From: Bacteroidales bacterium
Lineage (GTDB): Bacteria > Bacteroidota > Bacteroidia > Bacteroidales > JAADJA01
Direction of reading: 5' to 3'
Length of the DNA stretch: 64,000 nt
Assembly (NCBI GenBank): GCA_020052415.1
Contig: JAGVPB010000008.1
Location: 43,323 to 107,322 of the forward strand
Positions 8,893 to 16,468 of this stretch are shown piece after piece. The position numbers were made by a program, and so were the translations under genes. How positions within the stretch are numbered: position 1 is the stretch's first letter; the number at the start of each line of letters is the position of its first letter. The notes beneath the pieces are model-generated. The model was not told where the DNA came from. It saw only the letters and a program-made list of their open reading frames with translations, and made no database searches.

Positions 8893-9699
8893 ATGAAAGA
8901 CAAAGTAGTGATTATAACCGGCGCGTCTTCCGGAATAGGAAAAGCAATTGCTGAAAATTTAATAATGCTAAAAGCTAAAGTTGTGCTGGCCGCCAGAAAT
9001 CTTGAAAAACTTGAGGAAATTAAACAAAATCACCGATCTGAAGGTAAAGATATACTCCTTATAAAAACTGATGTATCAATAGAATCAGATTGCAGAGCAT
9101 TGATTTTTCATACTGTGGAGAAATTTGGAAGGATTGATATTTTGATAAATAATGCAGGAATATCTATGAGGGCAACTATTGAAGAAACGGAGCTTTCAGT
9201 CATTAAAAGGGTGATGGATATAAATTTCTGGGGAACTGTTTTTTGTACAAAATTTGCATTACCATACCTGCTTGAATCAAAGGGTTCTGTAGTAGGTGTG
9301 TCATCTATTGCAGGTTACAAAGGATTACCAGGACGAGCTGGCTATTCAGCTTCAAAATTTGCCATTCAGGGATTCCTGGAGGTACTCAGAATTGAAAATA
9401 TGAGAAAAGGACTTCATGTTTTAATTGCCTGCCCGGGTTTCACTGCCTCAGGAATCAGAAATAGTGCTTTAGCAGCGGATGGATCACAGCAGGGTGAATC
9501 ACCACGGGATGAAAACAGAATGATGTCTGCGGATAAGGTTGCAGCCGTAATAATAAATGGTATTTTGAAAAGAAAACACAGAATTATACTGACAACCCAG
9601 GGAAAACTTACCGTATTGCTGAATAAAATATTTCCCAGCCTTGTTGATAGATTGGTTTATAACCACATGGCAAAGGAAACCAATTCACCGTTTAAATAA
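8893..9699 (+). CDS. Short-chain dehydrogenase/reductase
   Basis: A 268-residue classical SDR, an NAD(P)H-dependent oxidoreductase of the cytosol. It has the cofactor motif TGASSGIGKA at the N-terminus, an acidic/basic pattern after the second strand (AARNLEKL) compatible with NADPH preference, NNAGIS, the catalytic serine in GVSSIAGYKG, and the Y151-x3-K155 pair in YSASK. The C-terminal region with CPGFTASGIRN and KRKHRIILTTQGK resembles the DhrS7-like SDRs of Bacteroidota that have a hydrophobic tail. The substrate is unknown. The ATG at 8893 begins immediately before the nucleotide-binding strand. Confidence 0.93.
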   Translation: MKDKVVIITGASSGIGKAIAENLIMLKAKVVLAARNLEKLEEIKQNHRSEGKDILLIKTDVSIESDCRALIFHTVEKFGRIDILINNAGISMRATIEETELSVIKRVMDINFWGTVFCTKFALPYLLESKGSVVGVSSIAGYKGLPGRAGYSASKFAIQGFLEVLRIENMRKGLHVLIACPGFTASGIRNSALAADGSQQGESPRDENRMMSADKVAAVIINGILKRKHRIILTTQGKLTVLLNKIFPSLVDRLVYNHMAKETNSPFK

Positions 9700-9771
9700 T
9701 ATTAAAAAATGCTTTGCATTTCCAGGTTAGTGAAAACTATAGATCCTGCAATAACAATCATATTAAGTCGG

Positions 9772-10692
9772 TTAATTTTTTCTCAAATGCAATTCAGATC
9801 GTGGGTGAAACTGAAGGATGGAATTTCTGAGGTATTCACGGTCAAGGTGAGTATAAATTTCGGTGGTTGTTATGGATTCGTGCCCGAGCATTTCCTGAAC
9901 TGCCCGTAAATCTGCACCACCCTCGATCAAATGGGTTGCAAATGAATGGCGGAATGTATGCGGGCTAATTGTTTTCTTCAGCCCTATTTTTTTTACAAGA
10001 TCCTTGATAATCATGAATATCATAACCCTTGTAAGATGACTTCCCCTGTTATTAATAAATAATGTATCAGAACTATTTTTTTCAATAGTCAACTGGTTTC
10101 GAACATTTTCGAGATAAATATTTATACTTTTTATTGCTGTGTTACCAATTGGAACCAACCTTTCTTTATTCCCTTTTCCGGTTATTTTGATAAATCCATC
10201 CTGAAAAAATAAATTTGAAATCTTCAGGGTAATCAATTCAGTAACTCTTAAGCCACAACCGTACAAAGTTTCAAGTATTGCCTTATTTCTATGACCATTT
10301 GAATTACTCAAATCAATTGCAGATATAAGGGTGTTAATTTCCACAGTGCTTAAAGTATCCGGCAGTTTTCGGCCTATTTTCGGGCTTTCCATTAATTCTG
10401 CCGGGCTCGATTTGATCACATCCTCCAAAACAAGATATTTAAAAAATGCCTTGATTCCCGAAATAATCCGCGCCTGTGATGTGGCAGATATTCCAAATGA
10501 ATTGATCCAATAAATAAATTCGTTCAGATGTTTTAATGTTACTTTTTCAGGAACCAGTTCTATTTGAAATACTTCGCAATATTGAACAAACTTCAATATA
10601 TCATGTAAATATGCTTCGATCGAATTTACGGATAATGATTTTTCAAGTTTTAAATAACTTTCAAATCCTTTAATATAATTTTGCCAGATCAT
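9772..10692 (-). CDS. xerD: Tyrosine recombinase XerD
   Basis: A 306-residue tyrosine recombinase of the XerC/XerD type, which resolves chromosome dimers at dif during division. An N-terminal SAM-like DNA-binding domain (about residues 1-95) precedes the catalytic domain. Catalytic residues are visible: Arg in YGCGLRVTELI, Lys in GKGNKERLVPIG, the HxxRH box in SPHTFRHSFATHL, a further His in MLGHESITTTEIYTHLD, and the nucleophile Tyr at about residue 280. Length is typical of cellular XerD, and no phage or island genes surround it, which favours a housekeeping role over an integrase. It is convergent with the SDR gene. Confidence 0.9.
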   Translation of the reverse strand: MIWQNYIKGFESYLKLEKSLSVNSIEAYLHDILKFVQYCEVFQIELVPEKVTLKHLNEFIYWINSFGISATSQARIISGIKAFFKYLVLEDVIKSSPAELMESPKIGRKLPDTLSTVEINTLISAIDLSNSNGHRNKAILETLYGCGLRVTELITLKISNLFFQDGFIKITGKGNKERLVPIGNTAIKSINIYLENVRNQLTIEKNSSDTLFINNRGSHLTRVMIFMIIKDLVKKIGLKKTISPHTFRHSFATHLIEGGADLRAVQEMLGHESITTTEIYTHLDREYLRNSILQFHPRSELHLRKN

Positions 10693-10761
10693 AACAGGAT
10701 CAAAAATACTTTATAACCTGAAATACTTGTCAAAAAATTAGGTTTATTTTATTTTAAGATT

Positions 10762-10769
10762 TACTTTTG
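10762..10769 (+). promoter_or_regulatory. Bacteroidota -7 element for the rpmG operon
   Basis: TACTTTTG matches the Bacteroidota TAnnTTTG -7 consensus 30 bp before the rpmG ATG. No clear TTG lies at the usual -33 spacing. Confidence 0.45.
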
Positions 10770-10798
10770 CCCCCCGAATTTAAAAGATATATAAAGAA

Positions 10799-10987
10799 AT
10801 GGCAAAAAAGAGTAAGGATGCAAGGGTTCAGGTAATTTTGGAGTGCACTGAGCATAAGAACAGCGGCATGCCCGGAACATCAAGGTACATAACTACAAAG
10901 AACAAAAAAAATACACCGGACAGGCTGGAATTGAAAAAGTTTAATCCGATTTTGAAAAAAATAACATTACATAAAGAAATTAAATAA
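10799..10987 (+). CDS. rpmG: 50S ribosomal protein L33
   Basis: A 62-residue ribosomal protein of the large subunit. It begins [19 protein letters not shown] and has the family pattern of a short basic protein with [24 protein letters not shown]. Only one cysteine (ILECTEH) is present, so it is a zinc-free form rather than the four-Cys type. It is followed eight bases later by the DUF4295 gene and then by ftsY and rimO, a gene order common in Bacteroidota. In many relatives L28 (rpmB) lies directly upstream; here xerD occupies that place in opposite orientation. Confidence 0.96.
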   Translation: MAKKSKDARVQVILECTEHKNSGMPGTSRYITTKNKKNTPDRLELKKFNPILKKITLHKEIK

Positions 10988-10995
10988 TATTAGAA

Positions 10996-11148
10996 ATGGC
11001 CAAGAAAGTTATTGCAACATTACAGACCGCTGGAAAGAACTATGCTAAAGTTATCCGGATGGTAAAATCACCTAAAACCGGTGCTTATACTTTTAAAGAA
11101 AACATTCTTCACGTAGAACAGGTTAAAGAGTATTTAGCAAAAAAATAA
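10996..11148 (+). CDS. DUF4295 family small basic protein
   Basis: A 50-residue protein starting MAKKVIATLQTAGKNYAKVI and ending in EYLAKK, rich in lysine. It matches the DUF4295 family, found in Bacteroidota directly after rpmG. Its position between a ribosomal protein gene and ftsY, together with its size and charge, suggests a ribosome-associated role, which is inference. The ATG at 10996 is 8 bp after the L33 stop and the TAA is at 11146-11148. Confidence 0.9.
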   Translation: MAKKVIATLQTAGKNYAKVIRMVKSPKTGAYTFKENILHVEQVKEYLAKK

Positions 11149-11223
11149 CGGCAATTTAAAAATTGCTTGACTGGCTTTTTCCTGGTTGGGAAGAAGCTTT
11201 TTTTTTATTTAAATAAATTTTTT

Positions 11224-12177
11224 ATGGGCTTGCTGAATTTCTTTTCAAAGGAAAAAAAGGAAAAACTCGATATAGGGCTTACTAAAACAAAAGAAAGTGT
11301 TTTTAGTAAGCTGACACGGGCAGTTGCTGGAAAATCAAGTGTTGACGATGAGGTGCTTGACAATCTTGAAGAAATTTTGGTGACTTCCGACGTTGGTGTT
11401 GATACTACGTTAAAAATAATAGGAAGAATTCAGGTTCGGGTTTCGCGCGATAAATATCTCGGGACAAATGAATTAAATTCAATTTTGAAAGAAGAAATTG
11501 CTTCACTGCTGCAGGAAAACAACTCCGCCGATCAAACAGAATTTATTATACCCGAAGGGAAAAAACCTTATGTTATTTTAGTAGTAGGAGTGAATGGTGT
11601 AGGGAAGACGACTACAATAGGAAAGCTGGCATTTCAGTTTAAGCAGGCCGGAAAGACTGTATTATTAGGTGCTGCAGATACCTTTAGGGCAGCGGCAGTT
11701 GATCAGTTGGTTATTTGGGCAAAAAGGGTTGATGTTCCTATAATCAATCAGGGCATGAACGCTGATCCGGCTTCCGTAGCGTTTGAAACTTTAAAATCGG
11801 CCATTACATCGGGAACGGATGTGGTAATTATTGACACCGCAGGAAGATTACATAATAAAATTAACCTGATGAATGAACTGACTAAAATAAAAAGAGTAAT
11901 GCAAAAACTGATGGCTGATGCACCTCATGAAATTCTATTAATTCTTGATGCTTCAACAGGACAAAATGCAATTGAACAGGCAAAACAATTTACCGCGGCA
12001 ACAGAAGTTAATGCACTTGCTCTTACAAAACTTGACGGTACGGCAAAAGGTGGTGTAGTGATTGGTATTTCCGATCAGTTTAAACTACCCGTAAAGTATA
12101 TTGGAATAGGAGAAAAGGTGGAAGACTTACAGGTATTTAACCGGACCGAATTTGTGGATAGCCTGTTTAAGTCATAA
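11224..12177 (+). CDS. ftsY: Signal recognition particle receptor FtsY
   Basis: The SRP receptor GTPase docks ribosome-nascent-chain-SRP complexes at the membrane for co-translational insertion. With the ATG at 11224 the protein is 317 residues and starts MGLLNFFSKEKKEKL, an amphipathic membrane-binding start; an upstream TTG at 11167 would add an odd 19-residue hydrophobic leader and has less support. The N domain is about residues 10-95. The G domain shows G1 VNGVGKTTTIGKLA (about residue 122 on), DTFRAAA, DTAGRLHNK and TKLDGTAKGG. The long acidic A domain of E. coli FtsY is absent, as is usual in Bacteroidota. It is co-transcribed with rpmG, DUF4295 and rimO. Confidence 0.96.
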   Translation: MGLLNFFSKEKKEKLDIGLTKTKESVFSKLTRAVAGKSSVDDEVLDNLEEILVTSDVGVDTTLKIIGRIQVRVSRDKYLGTNELNSILKEEIASLLQENNSADQTEFIIPEGKKPYVILVVGVNGVGKTTTIGKLAFQFKQAGKTVLLGAADTFRAAAVDQLVIWAKRVDVPIINQGMNADPASVAFETLKSAITSGTDVVIIDTAGRLHNKINLMNELTKIKRVMQKLMADAPHEILLILDASTGQNAIEQAKQFTAATEVNALALTKLDGTAKGGVVIGISDQFKLPVKYIGIGEKVEDLQVFNRTEFVDSLFKS

Positions 12178-12209
12178 TTCAATGTAAACAAATCTGAAAC
12201 TTTCAAAAA

Positions 12210-13517
12210 TTGAGAACTAAGCCAGGAAGGCGAAAAATAAATATCATCTCATTGGGATGTTCTAAAAACCTTGTAGATTCTGAGGTTCTCATGGCACAAC
12301 TAAGAGCTAATGATTTCGATGTGGTTCATGAGGGAAATAAAGCTTCCGAAATAGTTGTCATAAACACCTGCGGCTTTATTAAGGATGCCAAGCAGGAATC
12401 TGTTGATACCATTCTGCAATATGTAAACGCCAAGGAAAAGGGTCAAGTGGATAAATTATATGTAATGGGATGTCTTTCAGAAAGATACCGAAGTGACTTA
12501 ATTAATCAAATCCCAAATGTTGATCAATATTTCGGTGTTAATAACCTTCAGGAAATTATAAAGGAAATTGGCGGGCAATACAAAAACGAACTCCTCGGAG
12601 AAAGAATGTTAACTACACCTTCACATTATGCATATCTGAAAATTTCAGAGGGATGTAATCGAAAGTGTACTTTTTGTGCGATACCATCAATCAGAGGGAA
12701 ACATTTATCAAAGCCTGTTGAAGAAATCCTGGCTGAAGCAATAGGATTGGTGGCGAAAGGCGTAAAAGAAATAATGCTTATTGCCCAGGATTTGACCTAT
12801 TATGGAATTGATATTTATCGAAAAAAACAGTTGCCTTATCTTCTTGGTGAATTGTCAAAAATTGAGAACCTTCGGTGGATCAGACTGCATTATGCGTACC
12901 CTGCAGGTTTCCCGGAAGAGATATTGCCAATAATAAAGGAAAATGGAAAAATCTGTAATTATCTGGATATCCCTATTCAGCATATTAATAACAGAATATT
13001 ATCCCTGATGCAGCGAGGCCATTCAAGAAATGATACCATTCAGTTGCTTGAAAGAATCAAGAGAGAAGTCCCGGGTATAACTTTAAGATCTACTGTTATT
13101 GTTGGATTTCCGGGCGAAACCAGACAGGAATTTGATGAATTAATTGATTTTATTAAGGAGTTTAAATTTGACAGGCTTGGTGGTTTCCCTTATTCTCCGG
13201 AAGAAGGTACCACAGCATATCGCCTTAAGGATAATATTCCGGCTAAAGTCAAAATAGAGAGGATGGAACACTTAATGGAAATCCAGCAGTCAATTTCACT
13301 TGAATTGAATAATGCCAGAGTAGGCAAAACATTTCAAACAATTATTGACAGAAAAGAAAGTGAATTTTATATCGGTCGTACTGAATCGGATTCTCCGGAA
13401 GTAGATAATGAAGTAATTATTGCCCAACCGAATAGTGAATTACGGATCGGTAATTTTTATCCAGTTAAAATAATAAAAGCAGAGCATTTCGATTTGTTTG
13501 GCGAAATTGCCACGTAA
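12210..13517 (+). CDS. rimO: Ribosomal protein S12 methylthiotransferase RimO
   Basis: A 435-residue radical SAM methylthiotransferase that adds a methylthio group to an aspartate of ribosomal protein S12. The N-terminal UPF0004 domain shows the three cysteines for the auxiliary cluster (SLGCSKNLVDSEVLM, NTCGFI, MGCLSERY). The radical SAM cluster motif is GCNRKCTFCAIPSIRG with C149, C153 and C156. The C-terminus is a TRAM-like domain. The SKNLVDSE signature separates RimO from the tRNA enzyme MiaB. The start is TTG at 12210, with no nearby ATG that keeps the first conserved strand. It is the last gene of the rpmG operon. Confidence 0.95.
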   Translation: MRTKPGRRKINIISLGCSKNLVDSEVLMAQLRANDFDVVHEGNKASEIVVINTCGFIKDAKQESVDTILQYVNAKEKGQVDKLYVMGCLSERYRSDLINQIPNVDQYFGVNNLQEIIKEIGGQYKNELLGERMLTTPSHYAYLKISEGCNRKCTFCAIPSIRGKHLSKPVEEILAEAIGLVAKGVKEIMLIAQDLTYYGIDIYRKKQLPYLLGELSKIENLRWIRLHYAYPAGFPEEILPIIKENGKICNYLDIPIQHINNRILSLMQRGHSRNDTIQLLERIKREVPGITLRSTVIVGFPGETRQEFDELIDFIKEFKFDRLGGFPYSPEEGTTAYRLKDNIPAKVKIERMEHLMEIQQSISLELNNARVGKTFQTIIDRKESEFYIGRTESDSPEVDNEVIIAQPNSELRIGNFYPVKIIKAEHFDLFGEIAT

Positions 13518-14021
13518 TAAATTTTAAACTAAATTATTCTACAATTATCCGATGTCGGAAGATTCTACGATAATGGATAATTTTATTCCATATTCAGAAG
13601 TCATTGTTTTTTATTAACACATTGATATTGAAAGTAATATGACTTATTTTCAACACGCAGTGATTAGATGGTTAAAAATTCAATTTTGTTAATTTTTTAG
13701 GAATGAACATGTTATAGCTTTTGGCACATTCATTGAATATATGATTGCAGTTCTTTGATTCAAAAAATAACAGCATCAATTGGTTAATGTAATCTGATAA
13801 TTTTTCATGGTGGTTAATTTTTATTTGTAAAATTTGGTTTTGGTTGGTTAATTAGGCCGGAAAACTTGCATAATACGTAGTTTTCCGGTCTTTTTTTTTA
13901 TGGAAATTTTCAGGTTAGGTTTATTTTTGTAATTTTGGTTTTCTTCTAACGTTTAGGTGATTGTAAATGTTCCGGATTTATTAACCGGATTTTCAATTTG
14001 TTTTCAGGTTTAACCAGGTTG
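13518..14021. other. 504-bp gene-free stretch ending in a strong hairpin
   Basis: No convincing reading frame is present. Near the start, AATTATCC and GGATAATT (about 13545-13582) could form a stem after rimO. Near the end there is a strong terminator hairpin (listed separately) more than 330 bp beyond the rimO stop, which leaves room for an independently transcribed small RNA or a long untranslated region. No known RNA family was recognised. Confidence 0.5.
13857..13899 (+). terminator. Rho-independent terminator
   Basis: CCGGAAAACT (13857-13866) pairs with AGTTTTCCGG (13879-13888) over a 12-base loop and is followed by a run of T from 13891. This is the best plus-strand intrinsic terminator of the window. 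Confidence 0.85.
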
Positions 14022-15518
14022 ATGAAGGTATTTTCCTCAATATGTTTGTTGCTCTTTTCTCATTTCGTTCTTGTCGGACAGGAAATGCTCGGTATAGTCA
14101 GTAGCAATTTCAGCGGTATTTATGGGATCAGTCTTAATCCATCAAGTATGGTTGGTTCAAGATTGTACATGGATTATAATTTACTGTCTTTAAATTCCTC
14201 GTTTGTCAATAATTATATTTACATCGAGAGGAGTGATTATGCAGATTGGTTATTTAATGGAGTTACACCTGTTTATTATACAAGTGAAAATGAAGAAAGA
14301 AATTTCAACGTTTCAAGAAACAGCAAAGATAAATACGGATTTTATACTACAAGGGTAATGGGCCCGGGTGCTATGATTGTTGATGGCGATCATGCCTATG
14401 GAATCACAACATCCTACAGGACAAACTTTTCTTTTCACAATTTACCTCAGGATATATCCAACTTTTTATATGAGGCCATTGATTACGATGTACAACATAG
14501 ACTGAATTACAGTCATGATGAAAAAATACAAATTGGAGCACTTTCATGGTTTGAGATTAACCTGAGCTATGCATATAATTTTCACAGGTATAAGTGGGAC
14601 TCATGGACCGCAGGTATTACAATAAAACCTTTACTGGGGTATTTCGGTACATACACAAATTTGTATAATGTAAGTTATTTGGTTCACAATGATACAGTTG
14701 CCTCAGTTTATTCTGCATCATTTGACTATGCTTATTCACTGCCCATTGGCTACTCCGACAATAACTTTCCTCATGAACCTTTCATTCGTGGTTTTGGATT
14801 TGGAGCAGATATTGGAATCACTTACGCAAAAACGACCAAAGGACATACTTCCAAAATATATTCAAGGTTATGCGAACAACGGTATGAAAAATACAATTAC
14901 AAAATCGCAGTTTCATTATTAGATTTTGGATATATCAGGTTTTCAAAAAATGCCCAGTTAAATTCTTATTCAGAAGCATCAACTGAATGGTATAAACCAT
15001 ATGATACCTTACCTACCGGATCAGTAGATGAATTAAATGCCAAGATTGAGTCCTATTTTAAGGATAGCGCTAAGGATTTTGAATCAAAGCAAAGCTTTAA
15101 CATGAATCCCCCGCCTTGTGCAAGTCTTCAGATTGATTATCCGATAAAGGACTATTTCTTTATAAACATGACAATGATCTGGGGATTTAATATCGGAAAA
15201 TCATATATTAAAAGACCCTCGCTTCTGTCGGTAGCTCCACGTTTTGAAACTGCAAGGATTGAAGTATGTATGCCTGTATCAATTTATGAGTGGAATTTTA
15301 CTTACCCGCAAATTGGATTGGCAATAAGATATGGCAACTTCTTTTTTGGAACAGATAAACTCAGTACTTTTATAGGCATTAATGATTTTGCCGCATTCGA
15401 TTTTTATTTGGGACTTAGATTAAATATTTCAAATACGTTCAGAATGAATTATATTAAGGAAATTTGCGGAAGAGATAGATTAAGAAATATTGAAATGTTT
15501 GATTTCCGGAATTTTTAG
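14022..15518 (+). CDS. DUF5723 family outer-membrane protein
   Basis: About 498 residues from the ATG at 14022, giving a signal peptide MKVFSSICLLLFSHFVLVGQ; a TTG at 13998 would add eight residues. The body is rich in aromatic, alternating strand segments (FEINLSYAYNF, FFINMTMIWGFNIG, FFFGTDKLSTFIGIND) and includes the early SLNPSSMVGSRLYMDYNLL motif seen in the Bacteroidota DUF5723 family, which is predicted to form an outer-membrane beta-barrel. The function is unknown. It stands alone between a terminator and a hairpin at 15533, so it is probably monocistronic. Confidence 0.75.
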   Translation: MKVFSSICLLLFSHFVLVGQEMLGIVSSNFSGIYGISLNPSSMVGSRLYMDYNLLSLNSSFVNNYIYIERSDYADWLFNGVTPVYYTSENEERNFNVSRNSKDKYGFYTTRVMGPGAMIVDGDHAYGITTSYRTNFSFHNLPQDISNFLYEAIDYDVQHRLNYSHDEKIQIGALSWFEINLSYAYNFHRYKWDSWTAGITIKPLLGYFGTYTNLYNVSYLVHNDTVASVYSASFDYAYSLPIGYSDNNFPHEPFIRGFGFGADIGITYAKTTKGHTSKIYSRLCEQRYEKYNYKIAVSLLDFGYIRFSKNAQLNSYSEASTEWYKPYDTLPTGSVDELNAKIESYFKDSAKDFESKQSFNMNPPPCASLQIDYPIKDYFFINMTMIWGFNIGKSYIKRPSLLSVAPRFETARIEVCMPVSIYEWNFTYPQIGLAIRYGNFFFGTDKLSTFIGINDFAAFDFYLGLRLNISNTFRMNYIKEICGRDRLRNIEMFDFRNF

Positions 15519-15532
15519 TTTACTAAAGTGAA

Positions 15533-15552
15533 AATCATCTGAAGAGATGATT
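15533..15552 (+). terminator. Possible hairpin terminator
   Basis: AATCATCT and AGATGATT form a perfect 8-bp stem with a GAAG tetraloop 14 bp after the DUF5723 stop codon. There is no strong T-run, so termination is uncertain. Confidence 0.45.
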
Positions 15553-15596
15553 CCCATTCATATTATTAAAATATTTATTGATTAAAATTAATTATA

Positions 15597-16382
15597 ATGC
15601 AGAAAAAATTACTTACTATTTCGCTTTTGACCATTATAGTGGTCTTATGTTCCTGCAGCAGTTCCGTAGATTATAAAAATCTGGAAGATAACGAAGGTGT
15701 AATGTTCAGCAATAATTCCATTTATACTGGTAAAAGCATTGATCATTATGCTGACGGTAGTATAAAAACCAGGATGCACTTCGAAGATGGAAAATTACAC
15801 GGTAATTATTGTTCATACTTTAATAATGGTAAAACCGAATCAGAGGGGAAATATAATTCAGGAGAAAGGGAAGGGGTGTGGATAAGGTATTACGAAACGG
15901 GTGAAAAATATCTTGAAGGATCATTTAAAAACAGCAAAAAAGACGGCTTATGGATTTACTGGTATGAAAACGGTCAAACTGAATACAAAGGTTTATGGAC
16001 CGACGATGTTCAGGAAGGGCTTTGGCTGAGCTGGTATAAAGATGGAAAACTTCACTCGGAAATTGAATGGCTGAACGGGATTCAGCATGGAAAGGAAGTA
16101 AAATATTATCCTGATGGTAATAAACGGAGTGAAGGAAATTTTGATCAGGGAAAACAAACCGGATCGTGGAAATGGTACTATGAATCAGGTAAAATTGAAT
16201 CAGAAGAGAACTGGAAAAATGGTCAGCCTCATGGGATTGTTGCCAATTACTATGAATCCGGAACTAAAAAGAAAGAGACTCATTGGATCAACGGAAAAAA
16301 ACATGGAATGATGAAGGAATGGGATGAATCTGGTGCCCTGATCCTTGAGCAATTAGCAGATTCCCTCGTCGTATCAAAATAA
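15597..16382 (+). CDS. MORN_2-repeat lipoprotein
   Basis: A 261-residue lipoprotein. The signal peptide ends in a lipobox region (VVLCSCSSS), so it is membrane-anchored. From about residue 45 to the end it consists of nine or so tandem units of about 23 residues with the pattern G-x-W-x-x-YY-x-(S/N)G-x-x-x-x-E-x-x-(F/W)-x-x-G-(K/Q)-x-x-G, i.e. toxin-antitoxin-YwqK/MORN_2 repeats (GVWIRYYETGEKYLEG, GSWKWYYESGKIESEE). Such repeats form flat beta-sheets; no catalytic activity is known. A second MORN_2 protein lies at 18798-19511, on the far side of the GH27 gene. Confidence 0.85.
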   Translation: MQKKLLTISLLTIIVVLCSCSSSVDYKNLEDNEGVMFSNNSIYTGKSIDHYADGSIKTRMHFEDGKLHGNYCSYFNNGKTESEGKYNSGEREGVWIRYYETGEKYLEGSFKNSKKDGLWIYWYENGQTEYKGLWTDDVQEGLWLSWYKDGKLHSEIEWLNGIQHGKEVKYYPDGNKRSEGNFDQGKQTGSWKWYYESGKIESEENWKNGQPHGIVANYYESGTKKKETHWINGKKHGMMKEWDESGALILEQLADSLVVSK

Positions 16383-16398
16383 CAGTATTTCTTAATTA

Positions 16399-16437
16399 CC
16401 CGATTGCCTCCGAATTCATATATTCCAGAGGATCGGG
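16399..16437. terminator. Bidirectional hairpin between convergent genes
   Basis: CCCGAT plus CCTC on the left pairs with GAGG plus ATCGGG on the right, with a two-base bulge, between the convergent MORN lipoprotein and GH27 genes. Confidence 0.5.
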
Positions 16438-16468
16438 ATATTTATTATAGACCTATATTGGCAAAAAA

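Noticed and set aside
9772..10692. Integrase of a mobile island
   Set aside because: Length, motifs and the lack of att sites, tRNA genes or cargo genes favour a cellular XerD.
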